Source of the DNA: Phyllobacterium sp. 21LDTY02-6
GTDB lineage: Bacteria > Pseudomonadota > Alphaproteobacteria > Rhizobiales > Rhizobiaceae
NCBI RefSeq assembly: GCF_023554255.2
Contig: NZ_JAMJWD020000006.1
Span: 124,001 to 188,000, forward strand
Length of the DNA stretch: 64,000 nucleotides
Reading direction: 5' to 3'
Below, piece after piece: positions 53,200 through 63,072 of this stretch. Numbering within the stretch: position 1 is the first letter of the stretch; the number at the start of each line of letters is the position of its first letter. Below the pieces are notes generated by a model. It did no database searches. It saw nothing but the letters and a program-made list of their open reading frames with translations, and had not been told where the DNA came from. Made by a program: the position numbers and the translations under genes.

Positions 53200-54474
53200 A
53201 TGTGCGTCAAGTTCCTCGGCGCGGCGGTTTCGCTCGCGCTTGTCTGGGCAGTTCCTGCCGCCGCGCAATCCACCGACATAACGATCTGGAGCTGGAACGT
53301 CGCCGCCTCGGCGCTGAAGTCCACGCTCGAAGGCTTCAACAAGAAATATCCCGACATCAAGGTCACGATCGAGGATCTCGGCAACGACCAGGTCTTCGAC
53401 AAGGCGCTTGCCGCCTGTGCCGCTGGCGGTGACGGGCTGCCTGATATCGTAACCATTGAAAACTTTGAGGCGGAAGTGTTCTGGAACCGGTTTCCGGACT
53501 GTTTCACCGATCTGACGGAACTGGGCTATACGCCCGAAGTGCAGGCGCTTTTCCCGGAATTCAAGCGAACCGAGCTCGAAGTCGATGGCGTGGCCTATGC
53601 CATGTCATGGGATTCGGGGCCTGTTGCCATGTTCTATCGCCGGGACTTCTACGAAAAGGCCGGCGTCGACCCCGCGACGATCAAGACCTGGGACGATTTC
53701 ATCGTGGCGGGCAAGAAGGTGATGGAGGCCAATCCCGGCACGGTGATGGCGCAGGCCGACTTCAACGGCGACAGCGAATGGTTCCGCATGATCTCCAACG
53801 AGCAGGGATGTGGTTACTTTTCGACAGATGGCCAGAGCATCACGATCAATCGCCCGGCCTGCGTCGCAACCCTTGAAAAGCTCAAGCAGATGAAGGATGC
53901 CGGCATCATCACAGCTGCGATCTGGGACGAAAAGATTCAGGCGAATACCGCGGGCAAGACCGCCAGCCAGATGTATGGCGCCTGGTACGAAGGCACCATT
54001 CGCTCCGGTTCGCCGGATCTCGCCGGCAAATGGGGCGTCTATCAGATGCCGAGCCTGACGGCCGATGGGCCGCGCGCCGCCAATCTCGGCGGATCGTCGC
54101 TCGCGATCAGCGCGGCATCGGAGAACAAGGACGCCGCCTGGAAATATATTGAATATGCGCTGACCACGAATGAGGGCCAGGTCGCGATGCTGAAATCCTT
54201 TGGCCTCGTTCCCTCGCTTCTGAGCGCCGTCAACGATCCTTTCGTCAAGGAACCGCAGCCCTATTGGGGCGGCCAGGCCATCTGGTCCGACATTCTTGCC
54301 ACCTTGCCGAAAATCGTACCGGCCAGGGGCACCGCCTTCCAGTCCGACGCTGATTCCATCTACCAGGCCGTCCAGACCAAATATTTCGCCAATGGTTATC
54401 CCGATGCGAAAGCAGCCCTGGACGACGCCGCCAAGCAGATCGAAACGGCAACCGGACTTCCCACAGCGGAATGA
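53200..54474 (+). CDS. Sugar ABC transporter substrate-binding protein (CUT1 family)
   Basis: A 424-residue periplasmic binding protein of the extracellular solute-binding family 1. A signal peptide (FLGAAVSLALVWAVPAAAQ) is followed by ITIWSWNVAASALKSTLEGF, the family opening, and PDIVTIENFEAEVFWNRFPD. An aromatic-rich binding region includes YAMSWDSGPVAMFYRRDFYE. GGGAGG lies seven bases before the ATG. First gene of a four-gene importer operon followed by a dehydrogenase fusion gene. Confidence 0.92.
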   Translation: MCVKFLGAAVSLALVWAVPAAAQSTDITIWSWNVAASALKSTLEGFNKKYPDIKVTIEDLGNDQVFDKALAACAAGGDGLPDIVTIENFEAEVFWNRFPDCFTDLTELGYTPEVQALFPEFKRTELEVDGVAYAMSWDSGPVAMFYRRDFYEKAGVDPATIKTWDDFIVAGKKVMEANPGTVMAQADFNGDSEWFRMISNEQGCGYFSTDGQSITINRPACVATLEKLKQMKDAGIITAAIWDEKIQANTAGKTASQMYGAWYEGTIRSGSPDLAGKWGVYQMPSLTADGPRAANLGGSSLAISAASENKDAAWKYIEYALTTNEGQVAMLKSFGLVPSLLSAVNDPFVKEPQPYWGGQAIWSDILATLPKIVPARGTAFQSDADSIYQAVQTKYFANGYPDAKAALDDAAKQIETATGLPTAE

Positions 54475-54481
54475 GCGTATC

Positions 54482-54507
54482 TGGCCGGCATGAAACAATG
54501 CCGGTCA
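54482..54507 (+). other. Intercistronic hairpin after the binding-protein gene
   Basis: TGGCCGGCAT and ATGCCGGTCA form a ten-base stem (one G-U pair) with loop GAAACA, seven bases after the stop codon. Without a T-run it looks like an attenuating or mRNA-stabilising hairpin that favours binding-protein expression over the permeases. Confidence 0.55.
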
Positions 54508-54544
54508 GGTCCATTTCATTGAAACTCGGTGATGGGAGAAGATG

Positions 54545-55405
54545 ATGCTCTTGCGCAACAGGATCGCCTATGCGTTCCTCGCCCCCTATCTTTTGATCTT
54601 CGCGACCTTTTGGCTATGGCCGATCATAAGTTCGTTTCTGATCTCGTTCCAGAACACGCGCGTCAATCCGTGGAAGTTCAATCCTTCCGTCAACTGGGGA
54701 CGCCTGGTCGCCGATCCGGCGTTCTACAACGCGCTCTACAACACGCTGATCATCCTGGTCGTCCAGGTGCCGGTGATGATCGCACTCGCAACCATCATGG
54801 CCGTGCTGCTCAATTCGCCGCTGCTGAAGGCAAGACCGTTCTATCGTTTCGCCTTCTTTGCACCGGTAGTTGTCGGCGAGGTGGCCTATGCGGCGGTCTT
54901 CAGGCTGATGTTCTCCATCGATTTCGGCATCGTCAACAAGCTGATCGGCGTTGCCGGCCTGGCGCCCGTCTCATGGTTCGACAATGGGACCGCAGCCATG
55001 GCGCTGGTCATCATCGCCGTGACATGGCGGTGGGCCGGTTATAACGCCATCATCATCCTGGCCGGCCTGCAATCCATTCCCGGCGACGTCTACGAAGCCG
55101 CCACCCTCGACCGCGTCAGCAAGATACAGCAGTTCTTCCACATCACCCTGCCCTTGCTCAAGCCGATCATTCTGTTCTGCGTCGTGCTTTCGATCATCGG
55201 CACGATGCAACTGTTCGCCGAGCCCTTCCTGATCACCAATCGCGGCGGTCCGGGCGGCGCAACGGAAACGCTCGGCCTGCTGCTCTACAGGCAGGGCTTC
55301 ACCTCGCTCAATTTCGGCTATGCATCAGCGATAGCATATACGATTGCCGCTTTGGCCGTGGCTTTCTCGCTGCTCAATCTACTAGTAGGGAGGGAGGCGA
55401 AATGA
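54545..55405 (+). CDS. Sugar ABC transporter permease 1 (MalF/UgpA-like)
   Basis: A 286-residue permease with six hydrophobic segments. It begins RIAYAFLAPYLLIFATFWLW and carries the EAA loop EAATLDRVSKIQQFFHITLP near residue 190, which docks the ATPase. ATG 54545 is chosen over 54542 because GGGAG then lies six bases away. The stop overlaps the second permease start by four bases. Confidence 0.93.
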   Translation: MLLRNRIAYAFLAPYLLIFATFWLWPIISSFLISFQNTRVNPWKFNPSVNWGRLVADPAFYNALYNTLIILVVQVPVMIALATIMAVLLNSPLLKARPFYRFAFFAPVVVGEVAYAAVFRLMFSIDFGIVNKLIGVAGLAPVSWFDNGTAAMALVIIAVTWRWAGYNAIIILAGLQSIPGDVYEAATLDRVSKIQQFFHITLPLLKPIILFCVVLSIIGTMQLFAEPFLITNRGGPGGATETLGLLLYRQGFTSLNFGYASAIAYTIAALAVAFSLLNLLVGREAK

Positions 55406-56238
55406 AGTCCAAATCCCGCACGCTGATGATGCGCAAGCTTGTCCTCCATGCAGCGCTGACGCCACTCGCGATCATCTGGCTGTTTCCGCTGTGGATGATG
55501 TTCGTGTTCTCCACGACGCCGGATTACGGTATTTTCAGCCCGGAAATCGTGCTCTGGCCATCGACGAACTTCGTCGAGAACTTCAATAACCTGCAGTCGG
55601 ATACGAATTTCCTGCGGGCAATGTTCATCTCGATCACCGTCGCCGTCATCTACACCATCCTGTCGGTCATGCTGACCTCGATGGCGGGCTGGGCCCTCGC
55701 CCGCTATCGCTTCGCCGGCCGCTCCGTGGTCATCGCCATCATCCTCGGCACGATCACGCTTCCCTTTGCCGTGGTGGTGATCCCGCAATTCATCATGGTG
55801 GCGCGAGAATTCAAGCTGGCCAACACCTGGGTGGCGCTGATCGTGCCACCCTTGTTCAATTCGCTCGGCGTCCTGTTCATGCGGCAATCCTTCTCGATGA
55901 TGCCCTCGGAGCTATTCGACGCCGCCCGGGTAGAAGGCGTGAAGGAATGGCGCATTTTCCTGCATATCGCCCTGCCGCTGGCGCGGCCGACCATGGCCGC
56001 CCTGTCGATCATTCTCTTCCTGGCTTCCTGGAACAATTATCTCTGGCCGCTTCTGATCAATTCGCGGCCGGGCGTGATGACCGCTCCCGTAGCGCTCGGC
56101 ACGCTGATCGGTCTCACAAAGGTCTCCTGGGGAGGCATCATGGCGGGAGCAGTACTCCTTACCGCGCCGATGCTCGTCGTGTTCATCTTCCTGCAACGTC
56201 ATTTCATCTCCGGCATCGCAGCCGGGGCCGTCAAGTAA
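55402..56238 (+). CDS. Sugar ABC transporter permease 2 (MalG/UgpE-like)
   Basis: A 278-residue permease with six hydrophobic segments. [20 protein letters not shown] opens the family core, [20 protein letters not shown] is characteristic, and the EAA loop is [30 protein letters not shown] lies directly before its ATG, within the end of the first permease gene. The ATPase gene follows 11 bases later. Confidence 0.94.
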   Translation: MKSKSRTLMMRKLVLHAALTPLAIIWLFPLWMMFVFSTTPDYGIFSPEIVLWPSTNFVENFNNLQSDTNFLRAMFISITVAVIYTILSVMLTSMAGWALARYRFAGRSVVIAIILGTITLPFAVVVIPQFIMVAREFKLANTWVALIVPPLFNSLGVLFMRQSFSMMPSELFDAARVEGVKEWRIFLHIALPLARPTMAALSIILFLASWNNYLWPLLINSRPGVMTAPVALGTLIGLTKVSWGGIMAGAVLLTAPMLVVFIFLQRHFISGIAAGAVK

Positions 56239-56249
56239 CGGGAGGCAGC

Positions 56250-57332
<1,083 letters not shown>

Positions 57333-57373
57333 TCCCCATCCCCTCCTCCCAGGACTAGCCAAAAGGAAAACCA

Positions 57374-59377
57374 ATGACATCACAGCAGAAGATCCGCTGG
57401 GGCATTATCGGCCCCGGCACCATCGCGCGAACTTTCGCGGAAGGCATCGCCCATTCCGAGAGGGGCAGCCTCGTGGCGATTGCCACCCGGGATGCCTCCA
57501 AGCCAGGCTTGAGCGAAGCATTTCCGGGCGCGCGCGTCGTTGAGGGATACGAAGCGCTGCTTGCCGGGGCCGATATCGATGCAGTCTACATCGCGACGCC
57601 ACATACGGGCCATGCCGAATGGGCCATCAAGGCCATCCGCGCGGGCAAGCACGTGCTGATCGAGAAACCGATGTCGCTCTCGGCCTTCGATGCCGATGTC
57701 ATCTTCCATGAGGCCAGGAAGGCCGGCGTTTTCGCCGGCGAAGCCTATATGTACCGCTTCCATCCGCAGACGCTGCGGATCGTCGAACTGGTAAGGCAAG
57801 GCACGATCGGCGACGTGCGCATCATTCGTTCGAGTTTCGGCTTCAATATGGGTAGTTTTCGTCCCGAACATCGCCTGTTTGCCAATGACATGGCAGGGGG
57901 CGGCATTCTCGATGTCGGTGGTTATCCGGTTTCGATGGTGCGCTTGCTGGCAGGGGCGGCCGAGGGCAAGCCCTTCCTCGATCCCGTCGCCGTCTCCGGT
58001 GTCGGCAATCTCGGCGCTTCCGGCGTCGATGAATGGGCGTCGGCCGTACTGAAGTTCGATAGTGGCATCATCGCCGAGGTATCCTGCTCGATCATGGCGC
58101 AGCAGGACAATACATTGCGCATCATCGGCTCGAAAGGTTCCATCGAGGTCAAGGATTTCTGGTTCGCCTCCGGCCGGCAAGGCGGCGTCGGCCTTATCGA
58201 CATTATCAATGGCGAAGAGCGGCGAACGATCGAAGTGGAAGAGAAGCGCTACCTCTATTCCTTTGAGGTGGACGCCGTGGCCGAAGCTGTCCGTGCCGGC
58301 CAGACCGAGTTTGCATCCCCGGGCATGAGCGCGGCGGATTCCCTTGGCAATCTGCGCGTTCTCGATCAATGGCGGGCATCTATCGGCCTCGAATACGGCG
58401 TCGAGACGGCTGCCAGGCGCGTCACGAATGTCGCTGGCGCGCCTGTCCAGCCCGGCAATACGCTTCCAAGGCGCCAGCTCCCCGGTTTCGCCAAGCCGCT
58501 TGCGGCAGCGGCACTCGGATTTGAGTTCTTTTCCAACTTTGCATCCGCATCACTGACTCTCGATGCCTATTATGAAGCCGGTGGCAACGTCTTCGACACC
58601 GCCTATATCTACGCCGGAGGCAAGACAGAGAGCATTTTTGGAGACTGGCACAGCAGCCGCAAGGTGCCCCGCGACGACATCGTCGTGATCGGAAAGGGCG
58701 CACATTCTCCGCTCTGCTATCCGGATGTCATCGCCAAGCAGCTGGACCGGACCCTGGAGCGACTGAAAACGGACTATGTCGATCTCTATTTCATGCATCG
58801 CGACAATCCGGACATCCCCGTTGGCGAGTTCGTGGATGCCATGGATGCGGAAGCCAGACGAGGACGCATACGCGGCTTTTTCGGCGGCTCGAACTGGACG
58901 CGCGAGCGGATGGACGAGGCTATCAGCTATGCCAATGCGAATGGGAAGACCGCGCCTGCGGCGCTGTCCAACAACTTCTCGCTGGCCGAGATGCTGGACC
59001 CGATCTGGGACGGTTGTGTCGCTGCTTCCGACGCCGAGTGGAAGGAGTGGCTGAATGCCCGGCAGATTCCGAACTTCGCCTGGTCGAGCCAGGGACGCGG
59101 CTTTTTCACTGACAAGGCCGGTCGCGACAAGCGCGATGACGCCGAGATCGTCCGCGTCTGGTATTCGGACCGAAATTTCGACCGTCGCGATCGGGCGATC
59201 CAGCTGGCGAAGGACCACGGATGCAGTCCGATCCAGATCGCGCTTGCCTATGTCGTCTGCCAGCCGCTCCCGGTCATACCGCTCATCGGACCACGAACGG
59301 TAGCAGAGCTTGAAGACAGCCTCGCAGCACTTCAGATAAGGCTTTCGGACGACGAAGTGCGCTGGCTCGAAGGCTGA
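57374..59377 (+). CDS. Fusion protein: Gfo/Idh/MocA dehydrogenase plus aldo-keto reductase
   Basis: A 667-residue two-domain enzyme. Residues 1 to about 345 are a complete Gfo/Idh/MocA oxidoreductase: Rossmann motif WGIIGPGTIARTFAEG, catalytic lysine in IEKPMS (Lys98) and ILDVGGYPVSMVR. A proline-rich linker (about 352-375) follows. Residues about 380-667 are an aldo-keto reductase barrel with the full tetrad: Asp408 and Tyr413 (FDTAYIYAGG), Lys441 (VVIGKGAHS) and His475 (YFMHRDNP). The first barrel strand is shortened. It ends the CUT1 importer operon, so it likely performs two redox steps on the imported sugar or glycoside, perhaps through a keto intermediate. The pairing is inferred; no frameshift is visible. 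Confidence 0.88.
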   Translation: MTSQQKIRWGIIGPGTIARTFAEGIAHSERGSLVAIATRDASKPGLSEAFPGARVVEGYEALLAGADIDAVYIATPHTGHAEWAIKAIRAGKHVLIEKPMSLSAFDADVIFHEARKAGVFAGEAYMYRFHPQTLRIVELVRQGTIGDVRIIRSSFGFNMGSFRPEHRLFANDMAGGGILDVGGYPVSMVRLLAGAAEGKPFLDPVAVSGVGNLGASGVDEWASAVLKFDSGIIAEVSCSIMAQQDNTLRIIGSKGSIEVKDFWFASGRQGGVGLIDIINGEERRTIEVEEKRYLYSFEVDAVAEAVRAGQTEFASPGMSAADSLGNLRVLDQWRASIGLEYGVETAARRVTNVAGAPVQPGNTLPRRQLPGFAKPLAAAALGFEFFSNFASASLTLDAYYEAGGNVFDTAYIYAGGKTESIFGDWHSSRKVPRDDIVVIGKGAHSPLCYPDVIAKQLDRTLERLKTDYVDLYFMHRDNPDIPVGEFVDAMDAEARRGRIRGFFGGSNWTRERMDEAISYANANGKTAPAALSNNFSLAEMLDPIWDGCVAASDAEWKEWLNARQIPNFAWSSQGRGFFTDKAGRDKRDDAEIVRVWYSDRNFDRRDRAIQLAKDHGCSPIQIALAYVVCQPLPVIPLIGPRTVAELEDSLAALQIRLSDDEVRWLEG

Positions 59378-59380
59378 CCT

Positions 59381-59431
59381 GCAGGCAGCTTCGGATAGCA
59401 CCGCCCAAGGAGTGCTATTCGTTCTGCCTGC
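59381..59431. terminator. Composite hairpin after the fusion gene
   Basis: An outer stem GCAGGCAG / CTGCCTGC (59381-59388, 59424-59431) encloses an inner stem GATAGCAC / GTGCTAT (59394-59401, 59412-59418). It lies directly after the stop codon and overlaps the end of the convergent small gene. There is no T-run, so termination strength is uncertain. Confidence 0.5.
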
Positions 59432-59615
59432 CGCGTTGCCGGGGGTCGACACCTCCGGCAGCGGTCGTGTCATTTTCCACATCGCCTTCAAACGTGTTTT
59501 CGCCGTCTGGCTCCGCGTCGCGGTCCCGGATCGTTCCCTTCGATGTCCCGATTCCGGGATTGCGCTTCAGGTCGACGTCGCTGGGCGTCGCTGTTTTGGG
59601 GTGCTTGCTGTTCAT
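59415..59615 (-). CDS. Small disordered conserved protein
   Basis: A 66-residue hydrophilic protein without predicted fold (MNSKHPKTATPSDVDLKRNP, then GIGTSKGTIRDRDAEPDGEN, ending in TAAGGVDPRQRGRQNE). The wording DLKRNPGIGTSKG and ENTFEGDVENDTT resembles small proteins I recall from Rhizobiaceae genomes that have no known function. A good ribosome binding site, CAGGAG seven bases before ATG 59615, supports that it is real. It is convergent with the fusion gene. Confidence 0.7.
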   Translation of the reverse strand: MNSKHPKTATPSDVDLKRNPGIGTSKGTIRDRDAEPDGENTFEGDVENDTTAAGGVDPRQRGRQNE

Positions 59616-59707
59616 CGATCATCTCCTGCAGCTGGATGTCACCGCATCGTTTCGCTGAACGCCCCCAACCTCCGAGTTCGCCGCCGGTTCCCCATAAGCC
59701 TCGGCGA

Positions 59708-60463
59708 TCAGATGACCTGCCCGCCGGAGACTTCGATGCGCTGCGCAGTCAACCAGCGGTTTTCAGGACCAAGCAGGCTGGCGACCATGGGCCCGATATC
59801 GTCGGGCACTCCGACGCGGCCCAGTGCGGTCATGCTCGCGAACTGGCTGTTGAGATCCGGCATGTCGCGAACGGCGCCACCAAGGAAATCGGTCTCGATC
59901 GCCCCCGGCGCCACGGTATTCGCGGTGATGCCGCGAGCAGCGAATTCCTTGGCCATGTAGAGCGTGAGGATTTCGACGGCACCCTTTGCGGCGGAATAGG
60001 CCGAGAAGCCGGCAGCCGATATCCGGGTGAGGCCCGAGGAGAAATTGACGATACGGCCACCGTCTGCGAGCAGCGGCAGCAGTGCCTGCGTCAGGAAGAA
60101 CACGCCCTTCACATGGGTGTCGAAGAGTGCGTCGAACTGCGCTTCGGTCGTCTCGGCAAAACTCGCCATTTCACCCTGGCCCGCATTGTTCACCAGATGG
60201 TCGAACGTATCGCGGCTCCAGATGGAGGAGAGTGTCTCACGGACAGTACCGGCAAACGCCTTGAACGAAGCCACATCCGTTACGTCGAGTTGCAGGGCGA
60301 CCGCCTTGCGGCCAAGGGCCTCGATCTCTTCGACGACTGCCTGGGCGTCGTCCGCGCCGGTGCGGTAGGTCACGATGACGTCGCCGCCGTGGCGCGCAAT
60401 GCTGATCGCGGTATTGCGGCCGAGCCCGCGGCTGCCGCCGGTGATGATGGAAACTGTGCTCAT
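59708..60463 (-). CDS. Short-chain dehydrogenase/reductase, classical
   Basis: A 251-residue SDR with intact motifs: cofactor ITGGSRGLGRNTAI, NNAGQGEMA, catalytic serine in RIVNFSSGLTRIS and active-site YSAAK. The C-terminus APGAIETDFLGGAVRDM and the final WLTAQRIEVSGGQVI are typical of FabG-like enzymes of unknown substrate. The divergent AraC-type gene about 240 bases away is its probable regulator. Confidence 0.92.
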   Translation of the reverse strand: MSTVSIITGGSRGLGRNTAISIARHGGDVIVTYRTGADDAQAVVEEIEALGRKAVALQLDVTDVASFKAFAGTVRETLSSIWSRDTFDHLVNNAGQGEMASFAETTEAQFDALFDTHVKGVFFLTQALLPLLADGGRIVNFSSGLTRISAAGFSAYSAAKGAVEILTLYMAKEFAARGITANTVAPGAIETDFLGGAVRDMPDLNSQFASMTALGRVGVPDDIGPMVASLLGPENRWLTAQRIEVSGGQVI

Positions 60464-60704
60464 GTCTGAATTCCCTGTAATCCAAGAGTTGGGTTGATGA
60501 CCCTGGTCTTATGACAGGTGGCGTGGCCGTTCTGTTGCTCGATCCTCGGCAAGCATTGCCTATTTCTCCGAACAGATTCGGATCGGACCAGCAGTGCTCT
60601 GCTAAGAAATCCCGAAGTCTTGCCTGATTCGACAGACCGGCTTGCCTAAGGCTCCATTTCACGCTCTACTATGCTTGCAGATCCAGTATCTCCGGACGGA
60701 AAAC

Positions 60705-61613
60705 ATGAGCAGCACCCTTCTCGGCAGCACCCTTCTCGATTGCGTTCGCCGCTTCGCCGACGCCCATGCCGACGGGTCCGGCGTCGCCCGCACGCCAATC
60801 CCGGGCCTGTATGCGATGCGCGCGACGGCGCCGAGCCAGATGCAATATGCGATCTCGAAGCCACTCGTGGCGATGGTGCTGCAGGGCAGCAAGCGCGTGA
60901 TTATGGGCAGCACGACCTTCGATTTCGGCGCCGGCGATTCCCTTCTCATTTCGGCCGACGTTCCTAACGTCAGCCAGATCACGCGTGCCACTATCGGTGC
61001 ACCATATTACTCGTTGGTGCTGGATATCGATCCCGCCGTCACGCAATCGCTCGTCATGGAAATCGGCGTTGCCAATGCGGAGGCAGGTGCTCCCGTTCGG
61101 GTCGATGCGACCGAAGCGGAGGTGGCGGACACTGCACTGCGTCTCATGCGCCTGCTTGATCGGCCAAGCTCCATCCCGGTCTTGAAAGATCAACTGGTTC
61201 GGGAACTGCACTATTGGCTGCTGACCGGTCGTCACGGAGCCGGCATCCGCTCGCTCGGCTTTACCGACAGCCACGCCAACCGTATCGCCCGTGCCGTGGC
61301 GCTTATCCGGAACGCCTACGCCGAGACCTTGCCGGTGGAGCGTCTGGCGGACGCCGCCGGCATGAGCCTTTCGTCATTCCATCAGCACTTTCGGGCGGTC
61401 ACCTCTCTTTCTCCTTTGCAGTTCCAGAAGCAGCTTCGCCTCCTGGAAGCGCGGCGAATGATGATTTCGGAAGGGGCAGCCATCAGCAATGCGGCCTATT
61501 CGGTAGGCTATGAGAGCATTCCGCAGTTCACGCGGGAATATGGCCGGCTGTTCGGGTCATCGCCGGCCAAGGATATCAGAGAGAGCGTCGGAAAAGTTCA
61601 GGTAGCGGCGTGA
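60705..61613 (+). CDS. AraC family regulator (AraC_N type), divergent from SDR
   Basis: A 302-residue regulator. The N-terminal AraC_N domain (IPGLYAMRATAPSQMQYAIS, VALQG-like MVLQGSKRVIMGSTTFDF) is the kind commonly found beside SDR and alcohol dehydrogenase genes. The C-terminal helix-turn-helix pair is LPVERLADAAGMSLSSFHQH and ISNAAYSVGYESIPQFTREY. ATG 60705 fits the family N-terminus better than the upstream start. It probably activates the neighbouring SDR gene. Confidence 0.9.
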   Translation: MSSTLLGSTLLDCVRRFADAHADGSGVARTPIPGLYAMRATAPSQMQYAISKPLVAMVLQGSKRVIMGSTTFDFGAGDSLLISADVPNVSQITRATIGAPYYSLVLDIDPAVTQSLVMEIGVANAEAGAPVRVDATEAEVADTALRLMRLLDRPSSIPVLKDQLVRELHYWLLTGRHGAGIRSLGFTDSHANRIARAVALIRNAYAETLPVERLADAAGMSLSSFHQHFRAVTSLSPLQFQKQLRLLEARRMMISEGAAISNAAYSVGYESIPQFTREYGRLFGSSPAKDIRESVGKVQVAA

Positions 61614-61636
61614 ATGCCGTTGCCCGTCTTGTGCGG

Positions 61637-62557
61637 TCACACCCGGTCTGCATATTCCCATGAACCGGAGGTGCCCAAGGCCTGCCGGAACAGTTCGCGG
61701 CCATCGGTTTCGAGCCAATGGGCAAACGTCGTCATCTGTGGGTTGATCACCCGCAACTTTTCGAGATCGGCCTTGCCTGACAATCTCCCGGCATCGAAAA
61801 GCGCAGTGAGCTTTGCGAGGAAAGCGTTGCCCGCCAGTACCTCCTCCGGAAAGCGCTGGTAAGCGATGGGCCGGCCCGCGGTTCTGGAAAACAACGCCTG
61901 CAGTTCCCCGCCGGTGACCCGATCACTGGCAATCTCGAAGGTTTTGCCGCCGAATTCGGCAGGATTGGCGAATATTGCGGCGACAAATCTGCCAATGTCC
62001 GCGACTGCGATGAACTGCATCGACTGGTCCGGCCGCATGAAAAAGTTGAACTGTCCCTGATCCAGGCCGAAACCCGGCATCATCAGCATTTCCATGAAGG
62101 ATGCCGGGCGCACGATCGTTGCCGTGATCGGCAGCGTACGGATATGCGCTTCGATCCGCGCCTTGCTGTCGAAGTGGCCCATTCCCGTCGGTACATCGCC
62201 GACAGCGCCGCCCGAGCTATAGACCAGATGACTGACCCCTGCCTCCACCGCAAGGTCGGCAATGGCGATACCCATGCCGACTTCCTCTTCGTCGGTGACC
62301 GTGCCTCCGGGTGAACTCGGCTGCACGCTGAAGACACCGTGGACGCCAGACATCGCATCGCGGATGGTTTGCGGCTCGGCGAACGCACCCTGAACCACCT
62401 CGATGCCATTGGCCTGAAGGGCCAGCGCCTTGGACCCGTTCCGGTCGCGGACGAACGCGCGAACGCGCCAGCCCGCATTCGACAAGGCGCCGGATACGGA
62501 ACCGCCCTGCTGGCCGGTTGCTCCGAAAACCAGGATGGGACGATTATGATTGGACAT
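61637..62557 (-). CDS. NmrA/HSCARG-like NAD(P)-binding protein
   Basis: A 306-residue atypical SDR of the NmrA group, which may act as a redox sensor or quinone-type reductase. The cofactor motif is VFGATGQQGGSVSGALSNAG; YSSGGAVGD and FDSKARIEAHIRTLPITATI follow, then RPASFMEMLMMPGF. The gene is divergent from an HxlR-type regulator gene, a common pairing in which HxlR responds to electrophiles or oxidants. Confidence 0.9.
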   Translation of the reverse strand: MSNHNRPILVFGATGQQGGSVSGALSNAGWRVRAFVRDRNGSKALALQANGIEVVQGAFAEPQTIRDAMSGVHGVFSVQPSSPGGTVTDEEEVGMGIAIADLAVEAGVSHLVYSSGGAVGDVPTGMGHFDSKARIEAHIRTLPITATIVRPASFMEMLMMPGFGLDQGQFNFFMRPDQSMQFIAVADIGRFVAAIFANPAEFGGKTFEIASDRVTGGELQALFSRTAGRPIAYQRFPEEVLAGNAFLAKLTALFDAGRLSGKADLEKLRVINPQMTTFAHWLETDGRELFRQALGTSGSWEYADRV

Positions 62558-62649
62558 CTGAGAAACCCTCTATGTTGAACAAGGGTTACCCATATATACT
62601 ATTGGAAATGCGATAGAAGACGGCACATTTCTGAACCCAGAGCACAAGG

Positions 62650-63069
62650 ATGATACGCTTGGAGAAACTCGTGCATGGCAGGCCTTATCAACTGACGGAG
62701 CGGGGACCCAGATTCAAACCCTGCGCACCCAACAGCGTGCTGGCGCGGCTTGGCGACAAATGGACGATACTCGTCATGTCGCATCTTGCTATCGCCCCCG
62801 GCCATCGGCTGCGTTTTTCGGAGCTGAAGACCGGCATCGAGGGCATCACGCAGCGAATGCTGACGCTCACTCTCCGCAACCTCGAGCGTGACGGCCTTCT
62901 GGTACGGCACTATTTTCCCGAGGTGCCGCCGCGCGTGGAATATGAACTGACCGGCATGGGGGCGAGCATGCTGCCAGCGCTTGAAGGATTCACGTCCTGG
63001 ATCCGCGAGCACTGGCCCAGCATCGAGGCATGCCGCCAGTCCTATGACGAGACGCAAAAGCAGAAATAG
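62650..63069 (+). CDS. HxlR family regulator, divergent from NmrA-like gene
   Basis: A 139-residue winged helix-turn-helix protein. The conserved opening CAPNSVLARLGDKWTILVMS contains a single N-terminal cysteine at about residue 26, the redox- or electrophile-sensing position of many HxlR proteins. The recognition region is LRFSELKTGIEGITQRMLTL, followed by the wing LVRHYFPEVPPRVEYELTGM. The N-terminus is slightly longer than usual. It likely controls the divergent NmrA-like gene through the 92-base gap, which contains GGGTTACCC at 62583. Confidence 0.9.
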   Translation: MIRLEKLVHGRPYQLTERGPRFKPCAPNSVLARLGDKWTILVMSHLAIAPGHRLRFSELKTGIEGITQRMLTLTLRNLERDGLLVRHYFPEVPPRVEYELTGMGASMLPALEGFTSWIREHWPSIEACRQSYDETQKQK

Positions 63070-63072
63070 CGG

